64,000 nucleotides of DNA from Phenylobacterium haematophilum (GTDB taxonomy: Bacteria > Pseudomonadota > Alphaproteobacteria > Caulobacterales > Caulobacteraceae), in contig NZ_JACIDK010000004.1 of assembly GCF_014196295.1 (NCBI RefSeq), positions 62,001 to 126,000 of the forward strand, written 5' to 3'. Under the pieces are notes generated by a model. It searched no databases. It worked only from the letters and a program-made list of their open reading frames with translations, and was not told where the DNA came from. Made by a program: the position numbers and the translations under genes. Shown piece by piece: positions 35,686 to 47,842 of this stretch. Positions within the stretch are counted from its first letter, which is position 1; every line of letters starts with the position of its first letter.

Positions 35686-36621
35686 ATGGCTTCCGGACTT
35701 GTCGCGCTGCTCGACGATGTCGCGGGCATCGCAAAGATGGCCGCCGCCTCGCTGGATGACGTGGCCGGAGCGGCCGGCAAGGCGGGAACCAAGGCGGTCG
35801 GGGTGGTCGTCGACGACACGGCCGTGACTCCCGGCTATGCCATGGGCTTCACGCCGGACCGGGAATTGCCGATCGTCCTGCGCATCGCCATCGGGTCGCT
35901 GCGCAACAAGCTGCTGTTCCTGCTTCCGGGGGCGCTGTTGCTCAGCGCCTTCGCGCCGTGGGGCGTAACGCCGCTGCTGATGGCCGGCGGCGCCTATCTC
36001 TGCTTCGAGGCCACCGAGAAGATCATCGAGGCGATCCGCGGCGAGGACGAGGCCGACGAACCTGAGGAGCTCGCGCTCAGCGCCGCGGAACTGGAGAACC
36101 AGAAGGTCAGCGGCGCGATCCGCACAGACCTCATTCTCTCCGCCGAGATCATGGCCATCGCGTTGGCCGACGTCGCCGATCGGCCGATCTTTGTCCAGGC
36201 CGGGGCGCTGGCGCTGGTCGGCGTGGCGATCACCGCCGCGGTCTACGGGGTGGTCGGCCTCATCGTGAAGATGGACGACATCGGCTTGCACATGGCCAAG
36301 CGCACGGCGCGCGCCTCCCAAGCCATCGGCCGGATGCTGGTCAGGGGCATGCCGGTGGTTATGAACTGGCTCACCGTCATCGGCACCGCGGCCATGCTGT
36401 GGGTCGGCGGCGGGATCATCGTCCACGGCCTGGAGCACTTCCACCTGACGCCGATACCGGTCTGGGTCGAGGGCGCCTCGCACTGGGCCTCGCAGGTTCC
36501 GGCGATCGGGGCGGTCACCGGCTGGCTCACCTTCGCGGTCGGTTCGGCGATCGTCGGGCTGGTGATCGGCGGGATCATCGCCGGCCTCCTGCACCTGCTG
36601 CCGCGCCGCAAGGCTCACTGA
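35686..36621 (+). CDS. DUF808 (YedI-like) inner-membrane protein
   Basis: 311 aa. Soluble start (SGLVALLDDVAGIAKMAAASLDDVAGAAGKA) typical of DUF808, then several hydrophobic helices (about 80-105, 173-195, 222-246 and 272-300), ending in PRRKAH. Family members are conserved, putatively transport-related, without a proven function. Followed by a convergent sigma gene overlapping 7 bases. AGAGGTTCCCG precedes the ATG. Confidence 0.88.
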   Translation: MASGLVALLDDVAGIAKMAAASLDDVAGAAGKAGTKAVGVVVDDTAVTPGYAMGFTPDRELPIVLRIAIGSLRNKLLFLLPGALLLSAFAPWGVTPLLMAGGAYLCFEATEKIIEAIRGEDEADEPEELALSAAELENQKVSGAIRTDLILSAEIMAIALADVADRPIFVQAGALALVGVAITAAVYGVVGLIVKMDDIGLHMAKRTARASQAIGRMLVRGMPVVMNWLTVIGTAAMLWVGGGIIVHGLEHFHLTPIPVWVEGASHWASQVPAIGAVTGWLTFAVGSAIVGLVIGGIIAGLLHLLPRRKAH

Positions 36622-37487
36622 TCCCGCAAGACCTGCCCCAGCTTATCGGGATTGCGGACAAGGTAGATGGCTGCGAGCTTGCCGTCCTCGCCGGGCTGGA
36701 ACGCCACGGTCATCGGCCCGTCCTCGCGCTCCATCACCACGCCGGGATAGCCGTTGATGCGCACGGCGCGGAAGCTGATGGGCCAGAGCTGAGCCCCGCC
36801 CGAACGCCAGGCGATGCCCTCCAGCAGGCGGATGATGTCGTCACGCCCGATCATTGGCCGCAGCGCCGCAGTACGCTTGCCGCCGCCGTCGGAGATCAGC
36901 ACCGCGTCTTCAGCCAACACTGAGGACAGCGCCTTCATGTCGCCCTGGGCCGCCGCCGCCATGAAGGCGGCAGCGAGCTTGGCCGCGTCCTCCTGGCTGA
37001 CGGTAAAGCGCGGACGGTTGTCCTTTACGTGGGCGCGCGCCCGGGCGGCGAGCTGGCGCACCGCCGCCTCGTTGCGGCCAAGGGTTTCGGCGACCGATGC
37101 GTAGTCCTCGTCGAAAACGTCGTGCAGGAGGAACACCGCGCGCTCCAGCGGCGACAGTCGTTCCAGCGCCAACAGGAAGGCGACGGACACGTCCTCGGCC
37201 CGCTCCACCGGATCGATGCTCAGCTCCTCGATCAGCGGCTCGGGCAGCCAGGGGCCGCGATAGGCCTCGCGTTGAGCCTTGGCCGAGCGCAGCCGATCGA
37301 TGCAGAGCCGGCTGGTCACCCGCACCAGCCAGCCGACCGGATCGCGCACATCTTCCTCAGTCCGCGTCCACCGCAGCCAGGCGTCTTGGACCACGTCCTC
37401 GGCCTCGGCGACGGAGCCCAGCATCCGGTAGGCGAGCCGGATGAGGCGCGGGCGCTGGGCCTCGAAGATGTCGATGTCGGCAGCCAT
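36615..37487 (-). CDS. ECF41-type sigma factor with C-terminal SnoaL-like domain
   Basis: 290 aa. Sigma region 2 (QRPRLIRLAYRMLGSVAEAEDVVQDAWLRW) and region 4 (LSPLERAVFLLHDVFDEDYASVAETLGRNEAAVRQLAARAR), then about 110 extra residues forming an NTF2/SnoaL-like domain. Two hallmark motifs of the ECF41 group are present: DGGGK at 200-204 and NPDKL at 279-283. In ECF41 this extension modulates activity in place of a separate anti-sigma. It lies 11 bases after a carboxymuconolactone-decarboxylase-like gene, the usual ECF41 partner and probable target. Confidence 0.94.
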   Translation of the reverse strand: MAADIDIFEAQRPRLIRLAYRMLGSVAEAEDVVQDAWLRWTRTEEDVRDPVGWLVRVTSRLCIDRLRSAKAQREAYRGPWLPEPLIEELSIDPVERAEDVSVAFLLALERLSPLERAVFLLHDVFDEDYASVAETLGRNEAAVRQLAARARAHVKDNRPRFTVSQEDAAKLAAAFMAAAAQGDMKALSSVLAEDAVLISDGGGKRTAALRPMIGRDDIIRLLEGIAWRSGGAQLWPISFRAVRINGYPGVVMEREDGPMTVAFQPGEDGKLAAIYLVRNPDKLGQVLRDQ

Positions 37488-37498
37488 GGTCGCGAACC

Positions 37499-38050
37499 TT
37501 ATGCCGCCAGCGGGTTGTGGGCCACGGGGGCGGCGGCGCCCTCGACCATCACCCTCGAACAGGCTTTGCCGTATCCCAGGGCGTACTTGAGCGTCGGGTA
37601 CATGCGCGCTGTGGTCAGGGCCATGCTGACCGCGACGAGGCCGGGGTCGCCCCAGCGGCCGACGATTTCATCGCGCAGCGGATCTGCGGCGGCCATATCG
37701 CGCGCAAGGCTGGCGCGGGCGAAGCGCCAAGCCAGCGCCGCCTCGGGCCCCATCGCCGCCTCGTTCCCCGCCAGGATTGCGCGCAGGACTTCGGGCGGGA
37801 CGCCCTCGGCGCTGGCCATGTCGGTGACGATCTGGGTGCATGGGCCGCAATCCTCGGTCAGGGTCCCGGCCAGCTTGGCCGCGGCGATGGCGCCCGCTGG
37901 CGCGGCCTTGGCGTCGACCATCGAACTGACCAACCCGAAGCGCAGCAGCCCGCCCGGGCTGACGGCCAGCAGTCGGCGCATATAGCTGGCGTCGTAGCCC
38001 CAGCGGCGTTCCATCTTGTCGATCTGGCGTGCGAGCAGGGCTTTCAGCAT
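37499..38050 (-). CDS. Carboxymuconolactone decarboxylase/AhpD-like protein
   Basis: 183 aa. The start is the ATG at 38050, overlapping the stop of the gene before it (TGATG); the open frame continues to 39244 but only as antisense shadow. The family core is AGTLTEDCGPCTQIVTDMA with a redox CxxC (Cys68, Cys71) as in AhpD. Probably a peroxidase or thiol-disulfide enzyme in the cytosol. Adjacent to the ECF41 sigma gene; such pairs are widespread, with the sigma factor driving the partner gene. Confidence 0.88.
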   Translation of the reverse strand: MLKALLARQIDKMERRWGYDASYMRRLLAVSPGGLLRFGLVSSMVDAKAAPAGAIAAAKLAGTLTEDCGPCTQIVTDMASAEGVPPEVLRAILAGNEAAMGPEAALAWRFARASLARDMAAADPLRDEIVGRWGDPGLVAVSMALTTARMYPTLKYALGYGKACSRVMVEGAAAPVAHNPLAA

Positions 38051-38442
38051 CAGGCGGCTCCTGTCCTGACAGGACGGTTGAAGACAGCGATGGCGGCGGC
38101 GATCAGCGCCGGAGCGAATACGCCCGGCAGGTCGCGGATCAGATTGGCGACCGGATCGGCCGAGCAACTGGCGTCGAACACGTGGATCGCGGAATGCAGC
38201 ACCAGGAAGCTCGCCCCGGCGACGAGGGCGGGCCATCCCTGGACCGGCCGCGCGGCGAACCAGCCCAGGCCGCCGGCCACGACCAGATAGGTCGCCCCGA
38301 TGTCGCGAACGAAGTGCGGATTGTAGGGACCGGTGGCGATCACGCCCGGCACGGCGTTGTACCACCGGAACGAGGCCAGCAGCATGGCCAGGGCGTTCAG
38401 CCCCAGCAGCAGGCCGAGGGCGGCGGCGAGGATGCGCGACAT
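38050..38442 (-). CDS. Small integral membrane protein of the ECF41 operon
   Basis: 130 aa from the ATG at 38442, which has GGAGA six bases upstream; an earlier in-frame GTG at 38460 precedes that site. Four hydrophobic helices (about 4-24, 46-62, 71-90 and 104-122), with NPHFVRDIGATYLVVAGGL and HSAIHVFDASC between or within them. No enzyme motif recognised. First gene of the membrane protein/CMD/sigma operon, so it is probably itself under ECF41 control (inference). Confidence 0.83.
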   Translation of the reverse strand: MSRILAAALGLLLGLNALAMLLASFRWYNAVPGVIATGPYNPHFVRDIGATYLVVAGGLGWFAARPVQGWPALVAGASFLVLHSAIHVFDASCSADPVANLIRDLPGVFAPALIAAAIAVFNRPVRTGAA

Positions 38443-38514
38443 CTGATTTCTCCGAACCATCGCCCCCAGGACGGATCGGCGCCCGCGGCTGTGACACGTC
38501 GCTCGGAAAAACCG

Positions 38515-39210
38515 TCAGTCCAGTGCGTCGATCCAGGCCGGCAGGTCGCGGATGCTGGCCAGTTCGGCGAACCGCGCGTGCCCTTCCGGCGCATCGGCCA
38601 TCTCGTGCGCCCAGATCAACGGATAGGGGACGTAGGCGCCGTAGGCGCCGGCCTCGATCGCCGGCAGGATGTCCGAGCGCATCGAGTTGCCGCACATCAC
38701 CGCCTGCTCCGCGCCGGTGCCATGGCGGGCGAAAACACGCGAATAGGTCGAGGCGTCCTTCTCGCTGACGATTTCGACGGCCGCGAACAGGTCGCCCAGC
38801 CCCGAGGCCGCCAGCTTCTGCTCCTGGTGCAGCAGGTCGCCCTTGGTGATCAGGACCAGCCGGTAGCGCTTGGATAGCTCGGCCAGGGTGCCGTCCACCC
38901 CGGGCAGCGGCTCGACCGGCTCGCTCAGCATCTCGCGCCCGACGGCCAGGATTTCGCGGATTACATGGCCGGGCGGCTCGCCGCCGGTCATCTCCATCGC
39001 GGTCTCGATCATCGACAGGGTGAAGCCCTTCACCCCATAGCCGTAGAGCCGCAGGTTGCGCTTCTCGACCTCGGCCAGGCGCTTCTCCAGCGTCTCCTTG
39101 TCCGCGACGCCGGACAGGAGTTCGCTGAACCGGTCGTGGGTGAGCCGGAAGATGGTCTCGTTGTGCCAGAGCGTGTCGTCGGCATCGAGGCCGACCGTCG
39201 TGATCGTCAC
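38515..39210 (-). CDS. HAD-superfamily hydrolase
   Basis: 231 aa. HAD motif I DADDTLWH (Asp9 nucleophile, Asp11), motif II region LITKGD, the Lys in VSEKDA and motif IV GNSMRSDI. The alpha-helical cap lies between motifs I and II. Likely a phosphatase for small phosphorylated metabolites, cytosolic. The start is a GTG at 39210. 72 bases upstream of the ECF41 operon on the same strand, and not obviously linked to it. Confidence 0.9.
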   Translation of the reverse strand: MTITTVGLDADDTLWHNETIFRLTHDRFSELLSGVADKETLEKRLAEVEKRNLRLYGYGVKGFTLSMIETAMEMTGGEPPGHVIREILAVGREMLSEPVEPLPGVDGTLAELSKRYRLVLITKGDLLHQEQKLAASGLGDLFAAVEIVSEKDASTYSRVFARHGTGAEQAVMCGNSMRSDILPAIEAGAYGAYVPYPLIWAHEMADAPEGHARFAELASIRDLPAWIDALD

Positions 39211-39430
39211 TTGCGAGTCTCTTGCGCTGGTGGAGGCGCGCCATCTAGCAGACCCGCGCCGCGTGGCGAAGTCCGCGCAGCCGCCGAATTAGCCTGCCGG
39301 TCAGGCACAACGGGCGCAGACGCCCAATTGGTGGGCGCCGGACGCCTTTCACACGCCAGGCACGAAACGGCAGGGACCGACGCCGCCCGCAACGCGCGAT
39401 CACAGGACAGATTGATCGTTGGAGTGGCGT

Positions 39431-40564
39431 ATGCCGAAGGCTGGGCTTCGGGATTGGGTCGGCGCGCTGTCGCGTGGGCTGGCGCGCTTGCGCGGCGGGC
39501 GGGCGCTCGCCCATGCTCAGGCCCAGGCTGTCGTCGCCGGCCAACGCCTGCGCGAGGCGCTCGACCTGCTGCCCGAAGGCATCGTCTTCCTCGACGCGGA
39601 CGGCCGCTATCTGCTCTGGAACAAGCGCTACGCTGAGATCTACCACCGCTCGGCCGACCTGTTTTCCTCGCAGGTCACCCTGGCCGACACGCTGCGCACG
39701 GGCGTGGCGCGCGGCGACTATCCGGACGCCATCGGCCGCGAGGAGGAATGGCTGGCCGCACGCCTGGACAAACTGAAGAACCCCACCGGCGAGCGGCACG
39801 AGCAGCGGCTCGCGGACGGCCGCTGGCTGATGATCGAGGAGCGGCGCACCGGCGACGGCGGTGTGATCGGCCTGCGCGTCGACATCACCCAAATGAAGCG
39901 CCAGGCAGCCGCCCTCGAAGACGCGCTCCACCGGGCCGAGATCGCTAGCCGCGCCAAGACAGAGTTCGTCGCCGACATGAGTCACGAGCTGCGCACGCCG
40001 CTGAACGGCGTGCTCGGCCTGATCGCGGCGCTTGAGCGCACCGCGCTTGACGATCACCAGCGCGCCCTGGTCGCCGACATCCAGGGATCGGCCCGACAAC
40101 TTGACCGCCTGGTCGGCGGCCTGCTCGACTATGGCGACGCCGCGCATGAAGCGGACGCGGCCCAGGCGCCTATCCAGGACGGCGAGGCCCCGCCCCTTCG
40201 CATCCTGGCCGCCGATGACAATCCGACCAACCGCAAGGTGCTGGAGCTGATGTTGGGGGCAGCCGGCGCCGAGGTGACCAGCGTCGAGAACGGCGAGCAG
40301 GCGGTGGAGGCCTGGCGTCAGGGCGGCTTCGACCTGGTGTTGATGGACCTGCGCATGCCGGTGATGGACGGCCTGACCGCGATCCGCGCGATCCGCAAGG
40401 CCGAGGGAGCTGGTCTGCCCCGCGCGCCGATCATCGTCATCAGCGCCAACACCTCGCCGGACGACCTGAAGTCCTCAAGCGAGGCGGGGGCCGACCGCCA
40501 TATCGGCAAGCCCGTGCGGGCCGACGCCCTGTTCGAGGCGATCTCCGGCGTGCTGACCAATTGA
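39431..40564 (+). CDS. PAS-HisKA-receiver protein lacking a histidine-kinase ATPase domain
   Basis: 377 aa from the ATG at 39431 (GGAG at 39421-39424); a TTG at 39419 overlaps this site. Layout: short helical N-terminus, PAS domain about 40-155 (ALDLLPEGIVFLDADGRYLLWNKRY), HisKA dimerisation helix pair about 165-235 with SHELRTPLNG (His185), then directly a receiver domain about 256-376 (DDN, LVLMDLRMP with Asp306, Lys360). The N/G-box ATP-binding domain normally between HisKA and receiver is absent: only about 20 residues separate them. It cannot autophosphorylate by itself, so it may be a phosphorelay shuttle or inhibitor for another kinase. Confidence 0.9.
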   Translation: MPKAGLRDWVGALSRGLARLRGGRALAHAQAQAVVAGQRLREALDLLPEGIVFLDADGRYLLWNKRYAEIYHRSADLFSSQVTLADTLRTGVARGDYPDAIGREEEWLAARLDKLKNPTGERHEQRLADGRWLMIEERRTGDGGVIGLRVDITQMKRQAAALEDALHRAEIASRAKTEFVADMSHELRTPLNGVLGLIAALERTALDDHQRALVADIQGSARQLDRLVGGLLDYGDAAHEADAAQAPIQDGEAPPLRILAADDNPTNRKVLELMLGAAGAEVTSVENGEQAVEAWRQGGFDLVLMDLRMPVMDGLTAIRAIRKAEGAGLPRAPIIVISANTSPDDLKSSSEAGADRHIGKPVRADALFEAISGVLTN

Positions 40565-40721
40565 GGTGAGGCGGACGATTGCTGGCGCGCCGCATTGACC
40601 CGCCCGGCGCGAGTCAGTAGGTACGCGGCCGTTTGCCGAAACATGCGGACAGTTGAATAACGGGCGGGGTTCTCCCTGGCCCGTCTTTTTGCGAGCATGC
40701 CCCCTCAGATGGAGACGCCAG

Positions 40722-41903
40722 ATGACTGTTGAACTGCTCCCGGGTGTCACGGGCGTTCTGGTTCTCGCCAATGGAACCGTATTGCAGGGCGTCGGCGTCG
40801 GCGCGACCGGCGACGCGGTCGGCGAGGTCTGCTTCAACACCGCGATGACCGGCTATCAGGAGATCCTGACGGATCCCTCCTACATGTCGCAGATCGTGGC
40901 CTTCACGTTCCCGCACATGGGCAATGTCGGCGTGAACGTCGAGGACATCGAGCAGATGTCCGGCTCGGCCGAAACCGCGGCGCGCGGCGCGATCTTCCGC
41001 GACGTGCCCACCGCTCCGGCCAACTGGCGTTCGGAGGGCGACCTCGACACCTGGATGAAGCGCCGCGGCGTCATCGGCCTGGCCGGCGTCGACACCCGCG
41101 CCCTCACCCGTTCGATCCGCGAGAACGGCATGCCGCACGGCGTCATCGCCCACTCGCCGACCGGGGAGTTCGACATTCCCGCCCTGATCGAAAAGGCTAA
41201 GGCCTGGGCCGGCCTCGAAGGCCTGGACCTCGCCAAGGACGCCTCGTGCCTGCAGCCGTTCGTCTATGACGAGGGTCTGTGGGACTGGCCGGAAGGCTAC
41301 GCCAAGCCGGCTTCGGAGCCGAAGTACGAGGTCGTGGTCCTCGACTACGGCGTGAAGCGCAACATCCTGCGCGCCCTCACCTCGATCGGCGCGCGCGTCA
41401 CCGTGGTTCCGGCCAAGACCACCGCCGAGGACGTCCTGGCCCGCAAGCCGGACGGCGTGCTGCTGTCCAACGGCCCGGGGGACCCGGCCGCGACCGGCGA
41501 ATATGCCGTGCCGGAGATCAAGAAGCTGGTGGAAAGCGGCGTGCCGGTGTTCGGCATCTGCCTGGGCCACCAGATGATGGCCCGAGCCCTGGGCGCCAAG
41601 ACCGTCAAGATGGACCAGGGCCACCACGGCGCGAACCACCCGGTCAAGGACGTGACCACCGGCAAGGTCGAGATCGTCTCGATGAACCACGGCTTTACGG
41701 TCGACCGCGACAGCCTGCCCGAGCCTGTAGTCGAAACCCACGTCTCGCTGTTCGACGGCACCAACGCCGGGATCGCCCTTAAGGACAAGCCGGTGTTCAG
41801 CGTCCAGCACCACCCGGAGGCCTCCCCGGGCCCGACGGACTCGCTCTACCTGTTCGAGCGCTTCGCCGGGTACATGGATGCGGCGAAGAAGTCGGCGGCA
41901 TAG
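40722..41903 (+). CDS. carA: Carbamoyl-phosphate synthase small (glutaminase) subunit
   Basis: 393 aa from the ATG at 40722 with GGAG upstream. N-terminal CPSase-S domain ([19 protein letters not shown]) and C-terminal class I glutamine amidotransferase: [25 protein letters not shown] with nucleophile Cys280, and the catalytic His364 and Glu366 in QHHPEASPG. It hydrolyses glutamine and channels ammonia to CarB for arginine and pyrimidine synthesis. carB is not adjacent: it lies 2.6 kb downstream, separated by three minus-strand genes and cspA. A strong terminator follows at once. Confidence 0.98.
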   Translation: MTVELLPGVTGVLVLANGTVLQGVGVGATGDAVGEVCFNTAMTGYQEILTDPSYMSQIVAFTFPHMGNVGVNVEDIEQMSGSAETAARGAIFRDVPTAPANWRSEGDLDTWMKRRGVIGLAGVDTRALTRSIRENGMPHGVIAHSPTGEFDIPALIEKAKAWAGLEGLDLAKDASCLQPFVYDEGLWDWPEGYAKPASEPKYEVVVLDYGVKRNILRALTSIGARVTVVPAKTTAEDVLARKPDGVLLSNGPGDPAATGEYAVPEIKKLVESGVPVFGICLGHQMMARALGAKTVKMDQGHHGANHPVKDVTTGKVEIVSMNHGFTVDRDSLPEPVVETHVSLFDGTNAGIALKDKPVFSVQHHPEASPGPTDSLYLFERFAGYMDAAKKSAA

Positions 41904-41905
41904 AC

Positions 41906-41935
41906 GAAAGGCCGGCGCCCAGGCGCCGGCCTTTC
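41906..41935. terminator. Bidirectional terminator between carA and the YbjN-like gene
   Basis: Perfect inverted repeat: arms 41906-41919 and 41922-41935, starting GAAAGGCCGGC and ending GCCGGCCTTTC, with a two-base centre. A or T runs lie at both outer ends. It begins 3 bases past the carA stop and ends 5 bases before the convergent gene's stop. Confidence 0.88.
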
Positions 41936-41940
41936 TCGTT

Positions 41941-42411
41941 CTACCACCCGATGTGTTCCTTGATGTCGGGCAGGAAGCTCAGCCAGACGCTGAAGTTGTC
42001 GTCGAGCGCTGCGCGCGTGCCGCCTGGACTGACATTGATGTCATAGGTGAACCAGGGATCGCCCTCGTCGTCGATGTAGCAGTCGACATAGCGCTTGCCC
42101 GAGTTCCACTCGTTCGCCTTCTGGGCGTTGAGCTTCTCCTTCACGTTGAAGGCCGCGACCATCTGCATCGAGGCGCAGCGGCCTTCGCGGCAGTCATTGG
42201 GATAAACCTCGAAGCTGACGCCCTCGGCCGAACTGCTGATGTAGCCCTCGCCGTCGTCCTTCTTGAGCTCGGCCTTGTAGCCGCTCTCCAAAAGCCAGGA
42301 CTGGATCTCCTTCAGGGTCATGCCGTCCTTGTGCAGATCGGGGGCCGCCGACGCCGCGCCGCCCGACAGGAGGAGGACCGCAGCACTCGCCGCAAGCAGA
42401 CTCGTTCTCAT
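41941..42411 (-). CDS. YbjN-domain exported protein
   Basis: 156 aa. Signal peptide 1-22 (SAA). YbjN-like core: MTLKEIQSWLLESGYKAELK, FEVYPNDCREGRCASMQMVAAF, LNAQKANEWNSGKRY and GDPWFTYDINVSPGG. The paired Cys (DCREGRC) could form a disulfide. Members are implicated in stress or motility regulation elsewhere, or act as chaperone-like proteins; no role is proven here. Monocistronic, with the shared terminator behind it. Confidence 0.87.
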   Translation of the reverse strand: MRTSLLAASAAVLLLSGGAASAAPDLHKDGMTLKEIQSWLLESGYKAELKKDDGEGYISSSAEGVSFEVYPNDCREGRCASMQMVAAFNVKEKLNAQKANEWNSGKRYVDCYIDDEGDPWFTYDINVSPGGTRAALDDNFSVWLSFLPDIKEHIGW

Positions 42412-42478
42412 GGACTAGAAACCTCTCAACTGGACGTGGAGCATAGGGCGCCTCGCCAGCGCCGCGCCAGTCGAGCCC

Positions 42479-43204
42479 TTAGAGGCGCGCCAGCTTGCCG
42501 ACAGCGGCGACAGGTCCCGACGGTCGGTCCTGGTGCGAACCGCCGCGCGGCTCGACGGAGACGGCCAGCGAGACGCCCTCGGTGGTCATGTCCGCCATAG
42601 GCTCGGACATCGGCATCGTCTTGGACGCGCCCGGGTCGATCAGACCCAGCGAGCGCGGCTTGCCGTCGGCAGGGATCAACCACAGTTCGTGACTGTGGTC
42701 GGGGTCGGCGCCGGGCGGGACAAGCGAGGCCACGAGGATCGACTTCCGTTCGGGATCATAGGCGGCCAGGAACAGCGGCTGGCCGCCGTCGCTCATCAGC
42801 CGCGCATTCATCATCGGGCCCATCGGCTGACGCGGCTGGGTGATCACTTCCGGCGGGCGGGCGGCCAAGAACACGACGGCTGCGAGGCTGGCTGCGGTCA
42901 TCGCCATCGAGCCGAGCGTCGCTGCGCGCCAGAAACGCAGCCGGCGCCGTACGCCCTGGACGTTGTCGTTGACCACCAGCATCTTCTCGATCCGCAGCCA
43001 CAGCCCGCTCGGCGGCGTCACCGACGCGACCTCCTCGACCAACGGCGCCAACCGGGCGCGCCAGGCCAGGACGTCGGCCGCGAAGGCCGGATCGCGCGCC
43101 ATCCGCTGCTCGGCGGCCGCCCGCTCGCGCGTAGTCAGCACGCCCAGCGCATGTTCCGCCGCCAGAGCGTCGTCGTCAGGCAAGTCGGGGCCGAGGTCGC
43201 TCAT
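42479..43204 (-). CDS. RskA-type anti-sigma factor
   Basis: 241 aa. N-terminal anti-sigma domain (DDALAAEHALGVLTTRERAAAEQRM, RARLAPLVEEV), a transmembrane helix about 96-116, then a periplasmic RskA domain with DPERKSILVASLVPP and HELWLIPADGKPRSLGLI. The membrane-anchored protein would hold the SigK-like factor until cleaved. Its start overlaps the sigma stop (ATGA), so they are coupled one to one. Confidence 0.93.
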   Translation of the reverse strand: MSDLGPDLPDDDALAAEHALGVLTTRERAAAEQRMARDPAFAADVLAWRARLAPLVEEVASVTPPSGLWLRIEKMLVVNDNVQGVRRRLRFWRAATLGSMAMTAASLAAVVFLAARPPEVITQPRQPMGPMMNARLMSDGGQPLFLAAYDPERKSILVASLVPPGADPDHSHELWLIPADGKPRSLGLIDPGASKTMPMSEPMADMTTEGVSLAVSVEPRGGSHQDRPSGPVAAVGKLARL

Positions 43205-43728
43205 CGCTCCAGACAGCCCCTCAACTTCAGCAGGCCGCGGCGGATCCAGCTCTTCACAGTCCCCAGCGGCACGTCCTGACGACGAGCCAGGGCTTCATAG
43301 GTCAGTCCCTCGAAGAAAGCCGTTCGAATGGCGCCCCGGGTGCGCGCATCCAGTTCGTCGAGGCAGCGAGCCAGCTCCTGGCGGTCGTGCGCTGTCTCCA
43401 GCAGCGCTTCGGCCCGCGGAGCGTCGTCCTCGATCTGCAACTCATCGACCGGTTCGGCGTAGGCGAGCGGCCCACGGGCGCGCAGCCGGTCGATGGCGCG
43501 GTTGCGGGCGATGGTGGAGATCCAGGCCATGACGCTCGCCCGCTCAGCCTCATAGCGGTCGGCTCGTCGCCAGATGGTGAGGTAGACCTCCTGCAGCACG
43601 TCTTCGCTCTCGTCCTTGTCCGAAAGGATACGCAGGCAGACGCCGAATAGCTTCGCAGAGGTGGCGTCATAAAGCCGGCGCATCGCCGAGCGGTCGCCCG
43701 CTGCGATCTGCAGCATCAGGTGGGCCAA
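43201..43728 (-). CDS. ECF sigma factor, SigK-like
   Basis: 175 aa. Region 2: DRSAMRRLYDATSAKLFGVCLRIL, EDVLQEVYLTIWRRADRY; region 4: LDARTRGAIRTAFFEGLTYEALARRQDVPLGTVKSWIRRGL. The start is uncertain: TTG at 43728 or ATG at 43716. Paired with the RskA-like anti-sigma by a 4-base overlap. Such pairs often answer redox or envelope stress. Targets cannot be read; the pair sits between carA and the cold-shock gene. Confidence 0.93.
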   Translation of the reverse strand: MAHLMLQIAAGDRSAMRRLYDATSAKLFGVCLRILSDKDESEDVLQEVYLTIWRRADRYEAERASVMAWISTIARNRAIDRLRARGPLAYAEPVDELQIEDDAPRAEALLETAHDRQELARCLDELDARTRGAIRTAFFEGLTYEALARRQDVPLGTVKSWIRRGLLKLRGCLER

Positions 43729-44095
43729 GGGGTCGGACGTGGCGATCGCAAACAGTCCTATAGCGTAGGGTTGCTGGAAGCTGCCGCACTTCGCGGGGCG
43801 GGAAAAGGGCCCATGACCGCGGCGAAGGACGGAAATCTCGTTGTTTCAATGCGGCTGCTCGGCGTCCCGGGACCGTTGCCAGGCCCCGGATAGGGCCGCA
43901 GAGCGCCGTTCCATGGATCGCCTTGCGGGTGGGCTGGAAGCGCGCTAGGCTCAAGATGTCAAACTCGTATGGTTCGGCTGATTTTCGACGCTCCACATTC
44001 CGGCGCACCGAACCTGCTCTCCGACCCTCCCGAAATTTGATGCGTGACTCAAAAGGCTTGGGTTGCGGAACGACTTACCCAAGGACGACACTTCT
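43729..44095. other. 367-base gap between sigK-like and cold-shock genes
   Basis: No convincing gene. The right half is probably promoter and long 5' leader of the cold-shock gene, as usual for cspA-type genes, whose leaders fold and act as temperature switches. Short inverted repeats occur at about 43875-43895. An open minus-strand frame (43667-44008) has no family features. Confidence 0.45.
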
Positions 44096-44302
44096 ATGGC
44101 TACCGGCACTGTTAAATGGTTCAACGGAACCAAGGGCTATGGCTTCATCCAACCCGACGATGGCGGCGCGGACATTTTCGTTCACATCTCGGCCGTTGAA
44201 CGCGCCGGACTCCGCAGCCTGAACGAAGGCCAAAAGATCACCTACGAACTCGAGCAGGACCGTCGCAGCGGCAAGATGGCCGCCGGCAACCTGCAAGTCT
44301 AA
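44096..44302 (+). CDS. Cold-shock protein (CspA family)
   Basis: 68 aa from the ATG at 44096 with AAGGA upstream; an earlier in-frame ATG at 44063 adds sequence foreign to the family. One OB-fold cold-shock domain: VKWFNGTKGYGFIQPDDG (RNP1 KGYGFI) and DIFVHISAVERAGL (RNP2). It binds single-stranded RNA/DNA and melts secondary structure. Single-gene unit with its own terminator, placed between sigK-like and carB. Confidence 0.97.
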   Translation: MATGTVKWFNGTKGYGFIQPDDGGADIFVHISAVERAGLRSLNEGQKITYELEQDRRSGKMAAGNLQV

Positions 44303-44347
44303 GCGGTTCCGCAAAAGGCCTTTTGGCCCTTGCATCGAAACGGCTGC

Positions 44348-44374
44348 GGGCCGGCGGAAACGCCGGCCCGTTTT
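44348..44374 (+). terminator. Rho-independent terminator after the cold-shock gene
   Basis: Stem GGGCCGGCG (44348-44356), GAAA tetraloop, stem CGCCGGCCC (44361-44369), then GTTTT. Lies 46 bases after the stop. Confidence 0.92.
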
Positions 44375-44539
44375 CGTTGGAGCCTCCCCCCACGCTCCTC
44401 TGGCCGCCGCCTGCGGCGAGATTGCCGCCATCGCCGCTTGCGCGCGGGCGACTCCGTCTCTAAACGGCCCCCTTAACCTGCAGATTGACCGGGACCGGGC
44501 GCGCTTGAAGAGTGCGACCGCCCATGCGCGCGAGTGGAC

Positions 44540-47830
<3,291 letters not shown>

Positions 47831-47842
47831 TCGGACTAGCTG

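Noticed and set aside
37499..39244. A 581-codon frame reading through the CMD gene into upstream DNA.
   Set aside because: Only the last 183 residues are family-like; the upstream part is antisense-quality Arg/Pro-rich sequence across two real genes with their own starts.
43667..44008. A 113-residue minus-strand frame in the leader of the cold-shock gene.
   Set aside because: Overlaps the sigma factor start and the probable csp leader; no family features.
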